Source: Arachis hypogaea
Taxonomy: Eukaryota; Streptophyta; Magnoliopsida; Fabales; Fabaceae
DNA length: 64,000 bases
Direction: 5' to 3'
Assembly: GCF_003086295.3 (NCBI RefSeq)
Contig: NC_092039.1
Span: 98,414,561 to 98,478,560 of the forward strand
Both the position numbers and the translations under genes were made by a program. Shown here piece after piece: positions 1 through 11,847 of the stretch; the stretch's first letter is position 1, and every line of letters begins with the position of its first letter. The notes below the pieces were generated by a model that had not been told where the DNA came from, did no database searches, and saw nothing but the letters and a program-made list of their open reading frames with translations.

Positions 1-1626
1 TAACCTCTCTGATTCCACCATTGTGTAGGCATCTACCAGAAACGGTTGGAATAATCTCTTTGATTTCAAAATTAATGGAGATTCACCCGTCCTTTTCTGT
101 AGTTAAAAAGCAAAGAATTGTCGCAAAGTGATTGTTTTGTTTTTCTTTGTAGGCCTAGTGGAGATAGAATCTAATGTTGCAATACCCAAACGAAATCCAT
201 CCTCCCCATACGGAAATAATAATGGATATTGCAAGGCTAAATAAGATGGATGAAAAATATCAATCTGCTTGAGCTTTCTAGATTGACTCTCTATAATAAT
301 ATCTCTATCTTTGTTAAGTTGTTCGACATCGCCATCAATCAATGCAGCCACTTCAGATGCAAATGGCAAGTTGTATGTCCTGCCATCTGTAGTCCTTTTA
401 CTAATCAACTTAAGCTTTATGTTTGTGCAATTTTCCTGTTGGTACGAAAACTCTTTGACAAACTATTATATTTGTCTAGCATGTTTCTTAATATTGCCAC
501 AATTTTTCTATCCTTCTCATTTATAGCTTCATTAGAACTGCAAAAAAAAATTTATGTTATTTTCTCTCACAGATAAGAAATAACTAAAAAAATTGACTGG
601 TTGCATGAAAATTACCAAAGTGTGCCTATTCGATTATCAATCTCATTTTCTGTGTCATAGATATATAGTTAGGCAAATGTTGGTTGCAAACTATCAGGAG
701 GAAGTAAGCTACCAATGCTATGGTAGTTTTGACCCCCAAGCTTAAAAATTGGAGGGCAGTCCCATTGTTCATCCCCACAGTCAATTTTTTCAGCCATTGA
801 TGTAAAATAAAATATTGAATTAAACGTCCTTATATTTTTTAGGAAATGAATACTTCTTTGATCTCCTCCAGTATGAAGCTGAATGAGCTCATCAGGAGGC
901 ATAGAAAGTAGAGGAAGCTCGATCTTTTCTTCCATACAACATAATGAAAACTTTGGTTGGGGCGACTGTTTGGATTTAGCAATCCTTTCTCCAGACCACA
1001 TTCATATTTTACAGTGTTGACATTGATAAATAGGATTTCCTATATCCCAGACATCTACCGAATGAACTCTCTTTAGATACTCAGTTGTCATATCAATGCA
1101 ATTTAGTCCATGATGTACACAAAGATGCAAATAAATATACAGATAAAATTTTTACATACCGTCTAAGGTTTCTGAGGATGGTATAAAATTATCTTTCATA
1201 TCCATATCCAACATTGAATCATCATAACCATTCAAAACTACAATAAATAAAAATTATAAAAAATGCAAACATATATGTTGATGTATTACTAATAATTCAT
1301 ATCTCTTGCAAACTACAAACTTAAATTCTTGATATAATGAGAAATTACCTTCATCATCAACAAAAGGGTCAACATTTTGGCCACTTTGTGTGTCACCACT
1401 TGATGGGTGCCTCTTAACATTCGATAAATTTACATCTTCATAAAGTTGTGCCAAATTAATAGCCACCGAAGCAACAACAGAGGAAGATTGTCTTTTTTGC
1501 ACCCCAATTATAGTAGAACTTCTTTACAAAAAGTTCAATTTTATTCAATTAAACGTTAGACACTATAGGAAAGAAAAGAATATAATAATGATGATCATCT
1601 TTTCTAAATTACCTTTCTGTTAGGCA
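1..1626 (-). pseudogene. Helitron Rep/helicase 5' portion, decayed and cut by window edge
   Basis: The minus strand reads as the N-terminal part of a plant Helitron replication protein. Recognisable pieces are a CxxC motif followed by MWSGER (near 1000-1030), PKFSLCC (about 930-960), the YHSIGSLLP block (about 700), and the stretch from TTDGRTYNLP to YPLLFPYGEDGF (about 190-390), typical of the Helitron helicase-like N domain. A start at 1626 (MPNRK) is followed by a GT donor, so the gene had introns. A clear one runs 615 to 538 (GT to AG on the minus strand). Stops interrupt the frame just before MWSGER and after QPTFA, and there is a frameshift near 415. The helicase half would lie left of base 1. 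In life such a protein nicks and rolls out Helitron DNA; this copy cannot. Family assignment is secure; the exon borders other than 615/538 are approximate. Confidence 0.85.
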
Positions 1627-3422
1627 TGATCTATGGGAACCGCAGTGTGATGGAAGCTGATTTTGCGAAACGACTTCCGTTAGATTATTGGCGGGTCCTT
1701 TTACACTGGAGTATGCTAGAATTGTAATAAATCTATGTTATATAAATGATTTCCGATGAAGTATACTTTTTGTTAAATATTGGTGTATGAATCATTTGGC
1801 AATCATTAATTATACATACTATTTGTTAACACGGACAGTGGAGTTCTTGTCAATGAGGGATCCGTCCGTAGAGTTAAAGATTTAGATCTTATCTCTGATG
1901 TAGAAGGTCTTATCTCTGTCAATTAGGAGGAGTATTTTCCTGTCCAATTCCATGTGAGGCACAGTGTATACCATACATAGATAGTTGCTTCCCTATGAAT
2001 TAGTAATGAGAAATATATAGAAAATTTTAGTCATTAAACTGATATAAATTAAATTTAGATAAATATGAGTCAATTACAGTAAGAAAAATGTCATCTTTAT
2101 CTTCACTGGATTGTAATGAGAATATTAGATGAGGTATCAGTTTCTCGACACACTATTTTTTGACTTGTAGTAATATGATACACATTTTTATGAACGTTAA
2201 AATTTGTATTATTGTTGTTCTTCGACACTGTTATGTCAAGAAAAATAAATGAAACACAAATAATAATTATTCAATTAACTAATTTTGTATTTAATTTTAT
2301 ATAATTTTAGTAGTATACTTTCGTAGTTAAAAATTTTTTATATTGGTTTAGTTTTATTGAATTATTTTTTAAATTATTAAACTAAATCAATGAGTATCTA
2401 TATCATATTATTTAAAATATACCCAGTCATATAAAAATAAATACTATTCAATTTAAATAATAAATAAAATACTAAATTTAAATATAATTTTAAAATTTTA
2501 AGTTATTTAAATCGAGTTAAATAGATCTACACAAAAGTACATGAAGATTTGAAGATTGCATAGTTTTTATGTAATTTATAGCTTACTAAATATGAATTTA
2601 AAAAAAATTATAAAGATGAATAGTTATTTACAGTTTTTCAATCACTAAATTAAAATATTTAAAAAATTATGTATAGTACAAACTACTTCGCTAATATTCT
2701 CAACAATGATGATAGTTTAAACTGTATTTCTCATAAAAAAATAGAAATTAAAAAAGTTTCACAAGAACACTTACCAGAAGCACAAAAAAAAGCAGACTCA
2801 TTATCATCAAGTCTTTTTTGTTTTTTTGCCAAAATTATCCTTCGTCTTAACCTTGCAATCTTGGATTGTGTGATTAAAGTGGGTTACATTATCGTTGTTA
2901 AATCACTTATCTACAATGTACTTCTCCTACAACAATGAGCTACGAATACAAATTTTCAAATTTTAATACTTATCTTAAAATTAAATTTTAAATATCTATT
3001 AACTTACAATACTGATTATTTATTGATTAATTTATGAGGTATCATTTTTAACTTAAAAAATAAAAAACTTAATTTTTAAATATGTAAAAATATATATACA
3101 GTGACTTTTAATTCATAAATTAATAATCTAATTAAAAAGAGTATATATATAAACTAAATCAATTTAAATATAGCTGTGTTAAGTAAACTAATTTTTATAT
3201 TATATATTATTAAATAATTAATTAAAAATATACACTCATGCACAACAATTTTAAAATTGAATTAGAAGTGATTAATAAATCACATTTTTTTAATCAACGT
3301 ATAACAAAAAAAATTAGTTAAGGACAAAATATTCAACATAAAATAATTTTAGTCATTTAAAATTTAAATATTAAAAATTGAATTACTTATTAAAAATTAA
3401 ATACAACTTTGTAGTATGTTTC
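1627..3422. other. AT-rich spacer without recognised genes
   Basis: Very AT-rich sequence upstream of the Helitron gene. It probably holds the Helitron 5' terminus (a TC end on the minus strand), but I could not place it. Short open frames here, such as 2669-2938, show no domain or codon pattern. Confidence 0.5.

Positions 3423-3477
<55 letters not shown>
3423..3477. repeat. (AAT)n microsatellite at a duplication breakpoint
   Basis: About 18 uninterrupted AAT units. The tract ends exactly where the long direct repeat with 12864 onward begins, so the tract, or its AATAAT microhomology, marks the breakpoint of the 9.4 kb tandem duplication. The second copy carries only two AAT units. Confidence 0.95.
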
Positions 3478-4033
3478 TACTTTTAAAAGAAGGTATTACT
3501 GCATGTTCTCCGTGACATGTAATTTTTAAATTTATTTTATAAATAATAAAATAATTTTTTTGGATAATTAGATTAAGTGAATAATAAAAATTAGTATCCA
3601 AATTAACAAATTTTAATTTATCTGGTAAAAAAAAATGAAACTTACATAAAATATATGAAACTTACATAAAACATAGTGTATTGTGTAGTAATAGTACTTT
3701 TAGAGAGTGCATAATAGTCTTATTTTTTTTCAAATATTTAACAATTATATAAATATTATTTATTTTCAATTACTAAGCTAATAAATTTATAACATGTGAA
3801 CCGTAAAAAAATAAAATTGCAAAGAAGTTAAACAAAATAAAATGAAAACACTAATTAATAGAAGACTAATCGACATTTAAAAAATTTATTTGAAATGAAA
3901 AAAATAAAACTTATATAAAGATGTGGTGCAATGTGCAACAGTAACACCTTCAAAAAATATCTAATAATTAAATATTGAATATGATAATTATATGTAATTG
4001 TAGAGTTCTTATATAGAGCTATTGTATTTTGGG

Positions 4034-4038
4034 TTGGG
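4034..4038. repeat. TTGGG target site duplication, outer element, left
   Basis: TTGGG immediately precedes the LTR start TGGTGCACG. The same five bases follow the other end of the outer element at 29022-29026, and recur at 13428-13432 in the duplicated flank. Confidence 0.9.
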
Positions 4039-4912
4039 TGGTGCACGAAATTGTGATCATCAATGGCGCCATCAACATGGTACGCTCAATTGCAATCTCA
4101 ACTATTTATCACAACTTCGCACAACTAACCAGCAAGTGTACTGGGTCGTCCAAGTAATAAACCTTACGCGAGTAAGGGTCGATCCCACGGAGATTGTTGG
4201 TATGAAGCAAGCTATGGTCACCTTGTAAATCTTAGTTAGGCAAACTCAAATGGTTATGGATGATGTATGAATAAAACATAAAGATAAAGATAGAGATACT
4301 TATGTAATTCATTGGTGAGAATTTCAGATAAGCGTATGGAGATGCTTTGTCCCTTCCGTCTCTCTGCTTTCCTACTGTCTTCATCCAATCCTTCTTACTC
4401 TTTTCCATGGCAAGCTGTATGTAGGGTTTCACCGTTGTCAGTGGCTACCTCCCATCCTCTCAGTGAAAATGTTCAACGCACCCTGTCACGGCACGGCTAA
4501 TCATCTGTCGGTTCTCAATCAGGTTGGAATAGAATCCAGTGATTCTTTTGCGTCTGTCACTAACGCCCAGCCTTCAGGAGTTTGAAGCCCGTCACAGTCA
4601 TTCAATCATTGAATCCTACTCAGAATACCACAGACAAGGTTTAGACCTTCCGGATTCTCTTGAATGCCGCCATCAATTCTAGCTTATACCACGAAGATTC
4701 CGATCAAGGGATCCAAGAGATAAACATTCAAGCCTTGTTTGCTTGTAGAACAGAAGTGGTTGTCAGGCACTCGTTCATAAGTGAGAATGATGATGAGTGT
4801 CACATAATCATCACATTCATCATGTTCTTGGGTGCAAATGAAGATCTTAGAACAAGAATAAGCTGAATTGAATAGAAGAACAATAGTAATTGCATTAATA
4901 CTCGAGGTACAG
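4039..4912 (-). mobile_element. LTR type 1, left fragment (duplication copy A)
   Basis: Begins TGGTGCACGAAATTGTGATC and matches the left half of the intact type 1 LTR at 27361-29021. It stops at GGTACAG, where a type 2 LTR has inserted. TACAG at 4908-4912 is the left target duplication. The matching right half of this LTR is absent from copy A and present only in copy B (16066-16851). Sense orientation is minus, so this is the U5-side end. Confidence 0.9.
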
Positions 4913-6612
4913 TGGTGGCGCGAAATTGTGAACAATACTTTTCACAACTCTCATAATCCCCGGTCATGAACCCCAAAAACTTGGTGTTCAATACCATGGC
5001 ATTAACACAACTTCGCACAACTAACCAGCAAGTGCACTGGGTCGTCCAAGTAATAAACCTTACGCGAGTAAGGGTCGATCCCACGGAGATTGTTAGTATT
5101 GAAGCAAGCTATGGTCATCTTGTAAATCTTAGTCAGGCAAACTCAAATGGTAATGGTGATGAACGAAAATAACACAAAGGTAAAGATAGAGATACTTATG
5201 TAATTCATTGGTAGGAACTTCAGATAAGCGCATGAAGATGCCTTCCCTTCCGTCTCTCTGCTTTCCTACTGTCTTCATCCAATCCTTCTTACTCCTTTCC
5301 ATGGCAAGCTCAAGCAAGGGTTTCACCGTTGTCAGTGGCTACCTCCCATCCTCTCAGTGAAAGCGATTGCATATGCTCTGTCACAGCATAGCGGAATTCA
5401 TCTGTCGGTTCTCAATCAGGCCGGAATAGAATCCAGTGATTCTTTTGCGTCTGTCACTAACGCCCCGCCTTCAGGAGTTTGAAGCACGTCACAGTCATTC
5501 AGTCATTGAATCCTACTCAGAATACCACAGACAAGGTTAGACCTTCCGGATTCTCTTGAATGCTGCCATCAGTTCTCGCCTATACCACGAAGACTCTGAT
5601 CTCACGGAATGGTTGGCTCGTTTGTCAGACGAGCACTCGGTTGTCAGGCGATCAACCATGCATCGTGCAATCAGGAATCCAAGAGATATTCACTGGAGCC
5701 TTGGTTGCTTGTAGAACAAAAGTGGTTGTCAGTCACCTTGTTCATGGGTGAGAATGATGATGAGTGTCACGGATCATCACATTCATCAAGTTGAAGAACA
5801 AGTGATATCTTAGAACAAGAACAAGTGGAATTGAATGGAAGAACAATAGTAATTGCATTAATACTCGAGGTACAGCAGAGCTCCACACCTTAATCTATGG
5901 TGTGTAGAAACTCCACCGTTGAAAATACATAAGCATAAGGTCTAGGCATGGCCGAATGGCCAGCCTCCCAATGATCTAAGATAGCATAAAATGAAGATGG
6001 CTACCCTGATATATCTAAGAACTAGATGTCCAAAGATGAAAATACAATAGTAAAATGTCCTACTTATAGAGAACTAGTAGCCTAGGGTGTACAGAGATGA
6101 GTAAATGACATAAAAATCCACTTCCGGGCCCACTTGGTGTGTGCTTGGGCTGAGCAATAAAGCAAATTTCGTGCAGAGACTCCTCTTGGAGTTAAACGCC
6201 AGCTTTAGTGCCAGTTTGGGCGTTTAACTCCCATTTGGGTGCCAGTTCCAGCGTTTAACGCTGGGATTTCTGAGGGTGACTTTGAACGCCGGTTTGGGCC
6301 ATCAAATCTTGGGCAAAGTATGAACTATCATACATTGCTGGAAAGCCCAGGATGTCTACTTTCCAACGCCGTTGAGAGCGCGCCAATTGGGCTTCTGCAG
6401 TCCTTTTTAGTCTCTGAATCAGATTTTTGCTCAGGTCCCTCAATTTCAGCCAGAAAATACCTGAAATCACAGAAAAACACACAAACTCATAGTAAAGTCC
6501 AGAAAAGTGAATTTTAACTAAAAACTAATAAAAATATACTAAAAACTAACTAGATCATACTAAAAACATACTAAAAACAATGCCAAAAAGTATACAAATT
6601 ATCCGCTCATCA
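4913..6612 (-). mobile_element. LTR type 2 (copy A), 3' LTR of a truncated element
   Basis: Runs from TGGTGGCGCG to CGCTCATCA, so it is TG...CA on both strands. At 1700 bp it is 54 bp shorter than its twin at 14307-16060 because of a deletion at about 6391. It is followed directly by element internal sequence (CAACACCAAACTT...). It is therefore the 3' LTR of a minus-strand element whose interior occupies 6613-12863. On the minus strand a TATAAG-like box at 6063-6068 is the best promoter candidate. A decayed primer-site-like stretch lies inside its U5 at 4955-4985. Confidence 0.92.
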
Positions 6613-6630
6613 CAACACCAAACTTAAATT

Positions 6631-6650
6631 GTTGCTTGTCCTCAAGCAAC
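6631..6650 (-). promoter_or_regulatory. Hairpin beside 3' LTR (element copy 1)
   Basis: Perfect 8 bp stem GTTGCTTG / CAAGCAAC with loop TCCT (plus strand), 18 bp from the LTR end. The spacer contains AACACCAAACTT, which is AAGTTTGGTGTT in the sense direction. This is where the polypurine tract should be, yet the sense strand is not purine-rich. The same unit recurs at 16870, 20500, 48660 and 60217, and in modified form in front of ORF3. Confidence 0.75.
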
Positions 6651-7513
6651 TGAAAATCAAATAAGATAAAAAGAAGAGAATATGCAATGAATTCCAAAAA
6701 CATCTATGAAGATCAGTATTAATTAGATGAGTGGGGCTTTTAGCTTTTTGCCTCTGAATAGTTTTGGCATCTCACTCTATCCTTTGAAATTCAGAATGAT
6801 TGGCTTCTTTAGGAACTTAGAATCCAGATAGTGTTAATGATTCTCCTAGTAAAGTATGATGATTCTTGAACAAAGCTACTTATTGAGTCTTGGCTGTGGC
6901 CCAAAGCACTCTGTCTTCCAGTATTACCACCGGATACATACATGCCACAGACACATAATTGGGTGAACCCTTTCGGATTGTGACTCAGCTTTGCTAGAGT
7001 CCCCAATTAGAGGTGTCCAGGGTTCTTAAGCACACTCTTATTTGCCTTGGATCACAACTCTTTATTCTCTATTTTTTTCGTTTTCTTCTCTCTTTTTTTC
7101 GGTTTTTTTTTTTGAATAGAAATGCTTTTTCTTGCTTCAAGAATCATTTTTATGATTTTTCAGATCCTCAGTAACATGTCTCCTTTTTCATCATTCTTTC
7201 AAGAGCCAACATTCATAAACCACAAATTCAAGATACATATGCACTGTTTAAGCATACATTCAGAGAACAAAAATATTGCCACCACATCAAAATAATTAAA
7301 CTGTTATAAAATTCAAAATTCATGCAATTCTTTTTCTTTTTCAATTAAGCACATTTTTATTCAAGAAAGGTGATGGATTCATAGGACATTCATAACTTTA
7401 AGGCATAGACACTAAGACACTGATGATCACAAGACACAAACATGGATAAACATAAGCATAAAATTCGAAAAACAGAAGAATAAAGAACAAGGAAATCAAA
7501 GAACGGGTCCACC

Positions 7514-8638
7514 TTAGTGATGGCGGCTCTTTCTTGCTCTTGAAGATCCTATGGAGTGCTTGAGCTCCTCAATGTCTCTTCCTTGTCTTTGTTGCTCCTC
7601 CCTCATGATTCTTTGATCTTCTCTAATCTCATGAAGGATGATGGAGTGTTCTTGATGCTCCACCCTTAGTTGTCCCATGTTGGAACTCAACTCTCCTAGG
7701 GAGGTGTTTAATTGCTCCCAATAGTTTTGTGGAGGGAAGTGCATCCCTTGAGGAATCTCAGGGATCTCATGATGAGTGGGGTCTCTTGTGTGCTCCATCC
7801 TCTTCTTAGTGATGGGCTTGTCCTCATCAATGGGAGTGTCTCCCTCTATGTCAACTCCCACTGAATAACAGAGGTGACAAATGAGATGAGGAAAGGCTAA
7901 CCTTGCCAAGGTAGAGGACTTGTCCGCCACCTTATAGAGTTCTTGGGCTATAGCCTCATGAACCTCTATTTCTTCTCCAATCATGATGCTATGGATCATG
8001 ATAGCGCGGTCTATGGTAACTTCGGACCGGTTGCTAGTGGGAATGATTGAGCATTGTATGAACTCTAACCATCCTCTAGCCACGGGCTTGAGGTCATGCC
8101 TTCTTAATTGAACCGGCTTTCCTCTTGAATCTCTCTTCCATTGGGCGCCCTCTTCACATATGACTGTGAGGACTTGGTCCAACCTTTGATCAAAGTTGAC
8201 CCTTCTAGTGTAAGGATGCTCATCTCCTTGCATCATAGGCAAGTTGAATGCCACCCTCACACTTTCCGGACTAAAATCCAAGTATTTCCCCCGAACCATA
8301 GTAAGATAATTCTTGGGATTCGGGTTCACACTTTGGTCATGGTTCTTGGTGATCCATGCATTGGCATAGAACTCTTGAACCATCAAGATTCCGACTTGTT
8401 GAATGGGGTTGGTAAGGACTTTCCAACCTCTTCTTCGGATCTCATGTCGGATCTCCGGATATTCACCCTTTTTGAGTGAAAAAGGGACCTCGGGGATCAC
8501 CTTCTTCAAGGCCACAACTTCATAGAAATGGTCTTGATGCACCCTTGAGATGAATCTCTCCATCTCCCATGACTCGGAGGTGGAAGCTTTTGCCTTCCCT
8601 TTCCTCTTTCTAGAGGTTTCTCCGGCCTTGGATGCCAT
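7514..8638 (-). CDS. ORF3, env-position protein of Athila-like element (copy 1), 374 aa
   Basis: Intact 374-residue frame starting MASKAGETSRKRKGKAKAS. The N-terminus is basic and looks like a nuclear localisation signal. A conserved core follows (GWKVLTNP, VQEFYANAW, VRGKYLDFSPESVR, LKPVARGWLEF, TSNRSEVTIDRA). The C-terminus (about 310-365) is rich in E, Q, R and L and looks like a coiled coil. The core belongs to the family annotated as putative plant transposon protein, found downstream of integrase in Athila-like elements, the place of env in retroviruses. I see no signal peptide or membrane segment, so an envelope role is not supported. It lies between the 3' LTR and a palindrome array. 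Its leader carries a hairpin at 8693-8712. The function is unknown; that it is a real element gene is supported by open copies at 61111 and 49576. Confidence 0.85.
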   Translation of the reverse strand: MASKAGETSRKRKGKAKASTSESWEMERFISRVHQDHFYEVVALKKVIPEVPFSLKKGEYPEIRHEIRRRGWKVLTNPIQQVGILMVQEFYANAWITKNHDQSVNPNPKNYLTMVRGKYLDFSPESVRVAFNLPMMQGDEHPYTRRVNFDQRLDQVLTVICEEGAQWKRDSRGKPVQLRRHDLKPVARGWLEFIQCSIIPTSNRSEVTIDRAIMIHSIMIGEEIEVHEAIAQELYKVADKSSTLARLAFPHLICHLCYSVGVDIEGDTPIDEDKPITKKRMEHTRDPTHHEIPEIPQGMHFPPQNYWEQLNTSLGELSSNMGQLRVEHQEHSIILHEIREDQRIMREEQQRQGRDIEELKHSIGSSRARKSRHH

Positions 8639-8692
8639 AAATGGTTATGGAAAAACTAAAAGCAATGCTTTTACCACACCAAAATTAAAATG

Positions 8693-8712
8693 TTTGCTCG
8701 TCCTCGAGCAAA
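8693..8712 (-). promoter_or_regulatory. Hairpin in the ORF3 leader (copy 1)
   Basis: Perfect stem TTTGCTCG / CGAGCAAA with loop TCCT, 55 bp upstream of the ORF3 start. Next to it is ACACCAAAATT, so the arrangement repeats the hairpin-plus-GTTTGGTGT layout found beside the 3' LTR, with paired base changes in the stem. Confidence 0.75.
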
Positions 8713-9130
8713 AGAGGAAAGAAGAGAGTAGAAGAAGAAGAAATGAGGAGATGGAGAGGGCTTTGTGTTCGGCCAAAAGGGGGAAGAAGTAGTGTTTAAG
8801 GTGTGTGAAAATGAATGAGTGAAGGAGGGTTTATATAGGAGAGGGGGAGAGAGAGGTTCGGCCATTTGAGGGTGGGATTGGGTGGGAAAGTGGTTTGAAT
8901 TTGAATGGTGAGGTAGGTGGGGTTTTATGAAGGATGGATGTGAGTGGTGAAGAGAAAGATGGGATTTGATAGGTGAGGGGTTTTTGGGGAAGAGGTGTTG
9001 AGGTGATTGGTGAAGAAGAGAGAGAGTGGTAGGGTAGGTGGGGATCCTGTGGGGTCCACAGATCCTGAGGTGTCAAGGAAAAGTCATCCCTGCACCAAAT
9101 GGCATTCAAAATCACGTTTTGAGCCATTTC

Positions 9131-9301
9131 TGGCATTAAACGCCGGGCTGGTGCCCATTTCTGGCGTTTAACGCCAGCATCTTGCCCCTTTCTGGCGTTT
9201 AACGCCAGTCTGGTGCCCCTTTCTGGCGTTAAACGCCCAGAATGGTGCCAGACTGGGCGTTAAACGCCCACCAGCTAACCTCACTGGCGTTTAAACGCCA
9301 G
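9131..9301. repeat. GGCGTT(T)AACGCC palindrome array, six units
   Basis: Six near-perfect palindromes of the form TGGCGTTTAACGCCA or TGGCGTTAAACGCCC, separated by unrelated spacers of roughly 12-20 bp. It lies between the gag-protease frame and ORF3, just where the complete element at 47121-58635 also has an array. Confidence 0.92.
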
Positions 9302-9507
9302 TGGGTGCGTCCTCCAGGGTGTGCTGTTTTTCTTCCTGTTTTTCATTCTGTTTTTGCTTTTTTCATGGATTTTGTGACTTCTTATGATCATCAACCTACA
9401 AAAGACATAAAATAACAAAAGAAAATAGTTAATCATAAAACATTGGGTTGCCTCCCAACAAGCGCTTCTTTAATGTCATTAGCTTGACAAAGGACTCTCA
9501 TGGAGCC

Positions 9508-11847
9508 TCAGAAATGCTCAGAACCGTGTTGGAACCTCCCAACACCAAACTTAGAGTTTGAATGTGGGGGTTTAACACCAAACTTAGAGTTTGGTTGTGG
9601 CCTCCCAACACCAAACTTAGAGTTTGACTGTGGGGGCTCTGTTTGGCTCTGTTTTGAGAGAAGCTCTTCATGCTTCCTCTCCATGATGACAGAGGGGTAT
9701 CCTTGGGCCTTAAACACCAAGGATTCTTCATTCACTTGAATGATCAACTCTCCTCTATCAACATCAATCACAGCCTTTGCTGTGGCTAGGAAGGGTCTGC
9801 CAAGGATGATGGATTCATCCATGCACTTTCCAGTCTCTAGGACTATGAAATCAGTAGGGATGTAATGGTCTTCAACTTTAACCAGAACATCCTCTACAAG
9901 TCCATAGGCTTGTTTTCTTGAGTTGTCTGCCATCTCTAGTGAGATTTTAGCAGCTTGCACCTCAAAGATCCCTAATTTCTCCATTACAGAGAGGGGCATG
10001 AGGTTTACACTTGACCCTAAGTCACACAAAGCCTTCTTGAAGGTCATGGTGCCTATGGTACAAGGTATTGAAAACTTCCCTGGGTCCTGTCTCTTTTGAG
10101 GCAGTCTCTGCCTAGACAAGTCATCCAGTTCCTTGGTGAGCAAAGGGGGTTCATCCTCCCAAGTCTCATTTCCAAATAACTTGTCATTTAGCTTCATGAT
10201 TGCTCCAAGGTATTTAGCAACTTGCTCCTCAGTGACATACTCATCCTCTTCAGAGGAAGAATACTCATCAGAGCTCATGAATGGCAGAAATAAGTCCAAT
10301 GGAATCTCTATGGTCTCAGTTTGAGCCTCAGATTCCCATGGTTCTTCATTGGGGAACTCATTGGAGGCCAGTGGACGTCCAGTGAGGCCTTCCTCAGTGG
10401 TGTTCACTGCCTCTTCTTCCTCCCAAAATTCGGCCATGTTGATGGCCTTGCACTCTCCTTTTGGATTTTCTTCTGTATTGCTTGGGAGAGTACTTGGAGG
10501 GAGTTCAGTAATTTTCTTGCTCAGCTGTCCCACTTGTCCTTCCAAATTCCTAATGGAGGACCTAGTTTCAGTCATGAAACTTTGAGTGGTTTTGATTAGA
10601 TCAGAGACCATAGTTGCTAAGTCAGAGGTATTCTGCTTAGAACTCTCTGTCTGTTGCTGAGAAGATGATGGAAAAGGCTTGCTATTGCTAAACCTGTTTC
10701 TTCCACCATTATTATTATTGAAACCTTGTTGAGGTCTCTGTTGATCCTTCCATGAAAGATTTGGATGATTCCTCCATGAAGGATTATAGGTGTTTCCATA
10801 GGGTTCTCCCATGTAATTCACCTCTTCCATTGAAGGGTTCTCAGGATCATAAGCTTCTTCCTCAGATGAAGCCTCCTTAGTACTGCTTGGTGCATTTTGC
10901 AATCCAGACAGACTTTGAGAAATCATATTGACTTGTTGAGTCAATATTTTGTTCTGAGCCAATATGGCATTCAGAGTATCAATCTCAAGAACTCCTTTCT
11001 TCTGACTAGTCCCATTGTTCACAGGATTTCTTTCAGAAGTGTACATGAATTGGTTATTTGCAACCATTTCAATCAGTTCTTGAGCTTCAGTAGGCGTCTT
11101 CTTCAGATGAAGAGATCCTCCAGAAGAGCTATCCAAAGACATCTTGGACAGTTCAGAGAGACCATCATAGAAAATACCTATGATGCTCCATTCAGAAAGC
11201 ATGTCAGAGGGACACTTTCTGATTAATTGTTTGTATCTTTCCCAAGCTTCATAGAGGGATTCTCCTTCCTTCTGTCTGAAGGTTTGGACTTCCACTCTAA
11301 GCTTACTCAATTTTTAAGGTGGAAAGAACTTTGCCAAGAAGGCATTGACTAGCTTTTCCCAAGAGTCCAGGCTTTCTTTAGGTTGAGAATCCAACCATGT
11401 TCTAGCTCTGTCTCTTACAGCAAAAGGGAATAGCATTAGTCTGTAGACCTCAGGGTCAACCCCATTAGTCTTGACAGTGTCACAGATTTGCAAGAACTCA
11501 GCTAAAAACTGATGAGGATCTTCTAATGGAAGTCCATGGAACTTGCAATTCTGTTGCATTAGAGAAACTAATTGAGGCTTAAGCTCAAAGTTGTTTGCTC
11601 CAATGGCAGGGATAGAGATGCTTCTCCCATAGAAGTCGGGAGTAGGTGCAGTAAAGTCACCCAGCACCTTCCTTGCATTGTTGGCATTGTTGTTGTTTTT
11701 GGCTGCCATGTGTTCTTCTTCTTTGAAGAATTCGTTCAGGTGCTCTAAAGAGAGTTGTGCTTTGGCTTCTCTTAGCTTTCTCTTCAAGGTCCTTTCAGGT
11801 TCAGGATCAGCCTCAACAAGAATGCCTTTGTCTTTGCTCCTGCTCAT
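9508..11847 (-). pseudogene. gag-pro: gag-protease polyprotein of non-autonomous Athila-like element (copy 1)
   Basis: A 780-codon frame starting MSRSKDKG at 11847 and broken once, by TAA at 11314-11316 (CAA in other copies). The first third is a retrotransposon Gag domain (ELKPQLVSLMQQN, LMLFPFAVRDRARTWL, ESLYEAWERYK). Then comes a low-complexity N/Q/S-rich linker, an acidic region, and an aspartic protease with ALCDLGSSVNLMP and IILGRPFLAT. DLG in place of DS/TG is usual for Athila-type proteases. The C-terminus is a short SNSKFGVG repeat. The frame ends there: no reverse transcriptase, RNase H or integrase follows, and the palindrome array and ORF3 come next. The element must therefore have been moved by enzymes supplied elsewhere. 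Confidence 0.88.
9546..9626. repeat. Three CAAACTTAGAGTTTG hairpin repeats coding SKFGVG
   Basis: CAAACTTAGAGTTTG occurs three times (9546, 9579, 9612). Each is a perfect 6 bp inverted repeat around TAG. On the minus strand they encode the SNSKFGVG repeats closing the protease frame. The same triplet repeat ends the frame at 23411-23491 and, with one unit altered, at 63154-63232. Confidence 0.85.

Larger units (their letters stand above)
3470..6612. repeat. Tandem duplication, copy A (host flank + LTR fragments)
   Basis: This block is repeated almost base for base at 12864-16060 (constant offset 9394, then 9448 after a 54 bp deletion). It comprises 569 bp of host flank including the TTGGG target site, the left part of LTR type 1, and a whole type 2 LTR. 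By eye I noted fewer than a dozen single-base differences plus the 54 bp deletion near 6391, which lies between short TCTG repeats. Because unique flank DNA is included, this is a segmental duplication and not two separate insertions. Confidence 0.93.

Noticed and set aside
3383..3601. Poly-leucine open frame
   Set aside because: Translation of the (AAT)n microsatellite.
4022..5794. Many short open frames on both strands of the LTRs (repeated at 13416-15188 and 27308-28245)
   Set aside because: They lie inside LTRs, run across the U5/host border, share no domain, and repeat only because the LTR repeats.
6601..6650. Classical polypurine tract beside the 3' LTR
   Set aside because: The sense strand next to the LTR reads AAGTTTGGTGTTG, rich in G and T, not a purine run.
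9131..9301. CRISPR-like look of regularly spaced palindromes
   Set aside because: The repeats are very short, spacer lengths vary, and the context is a eukaryotic LTR element without cas genes.
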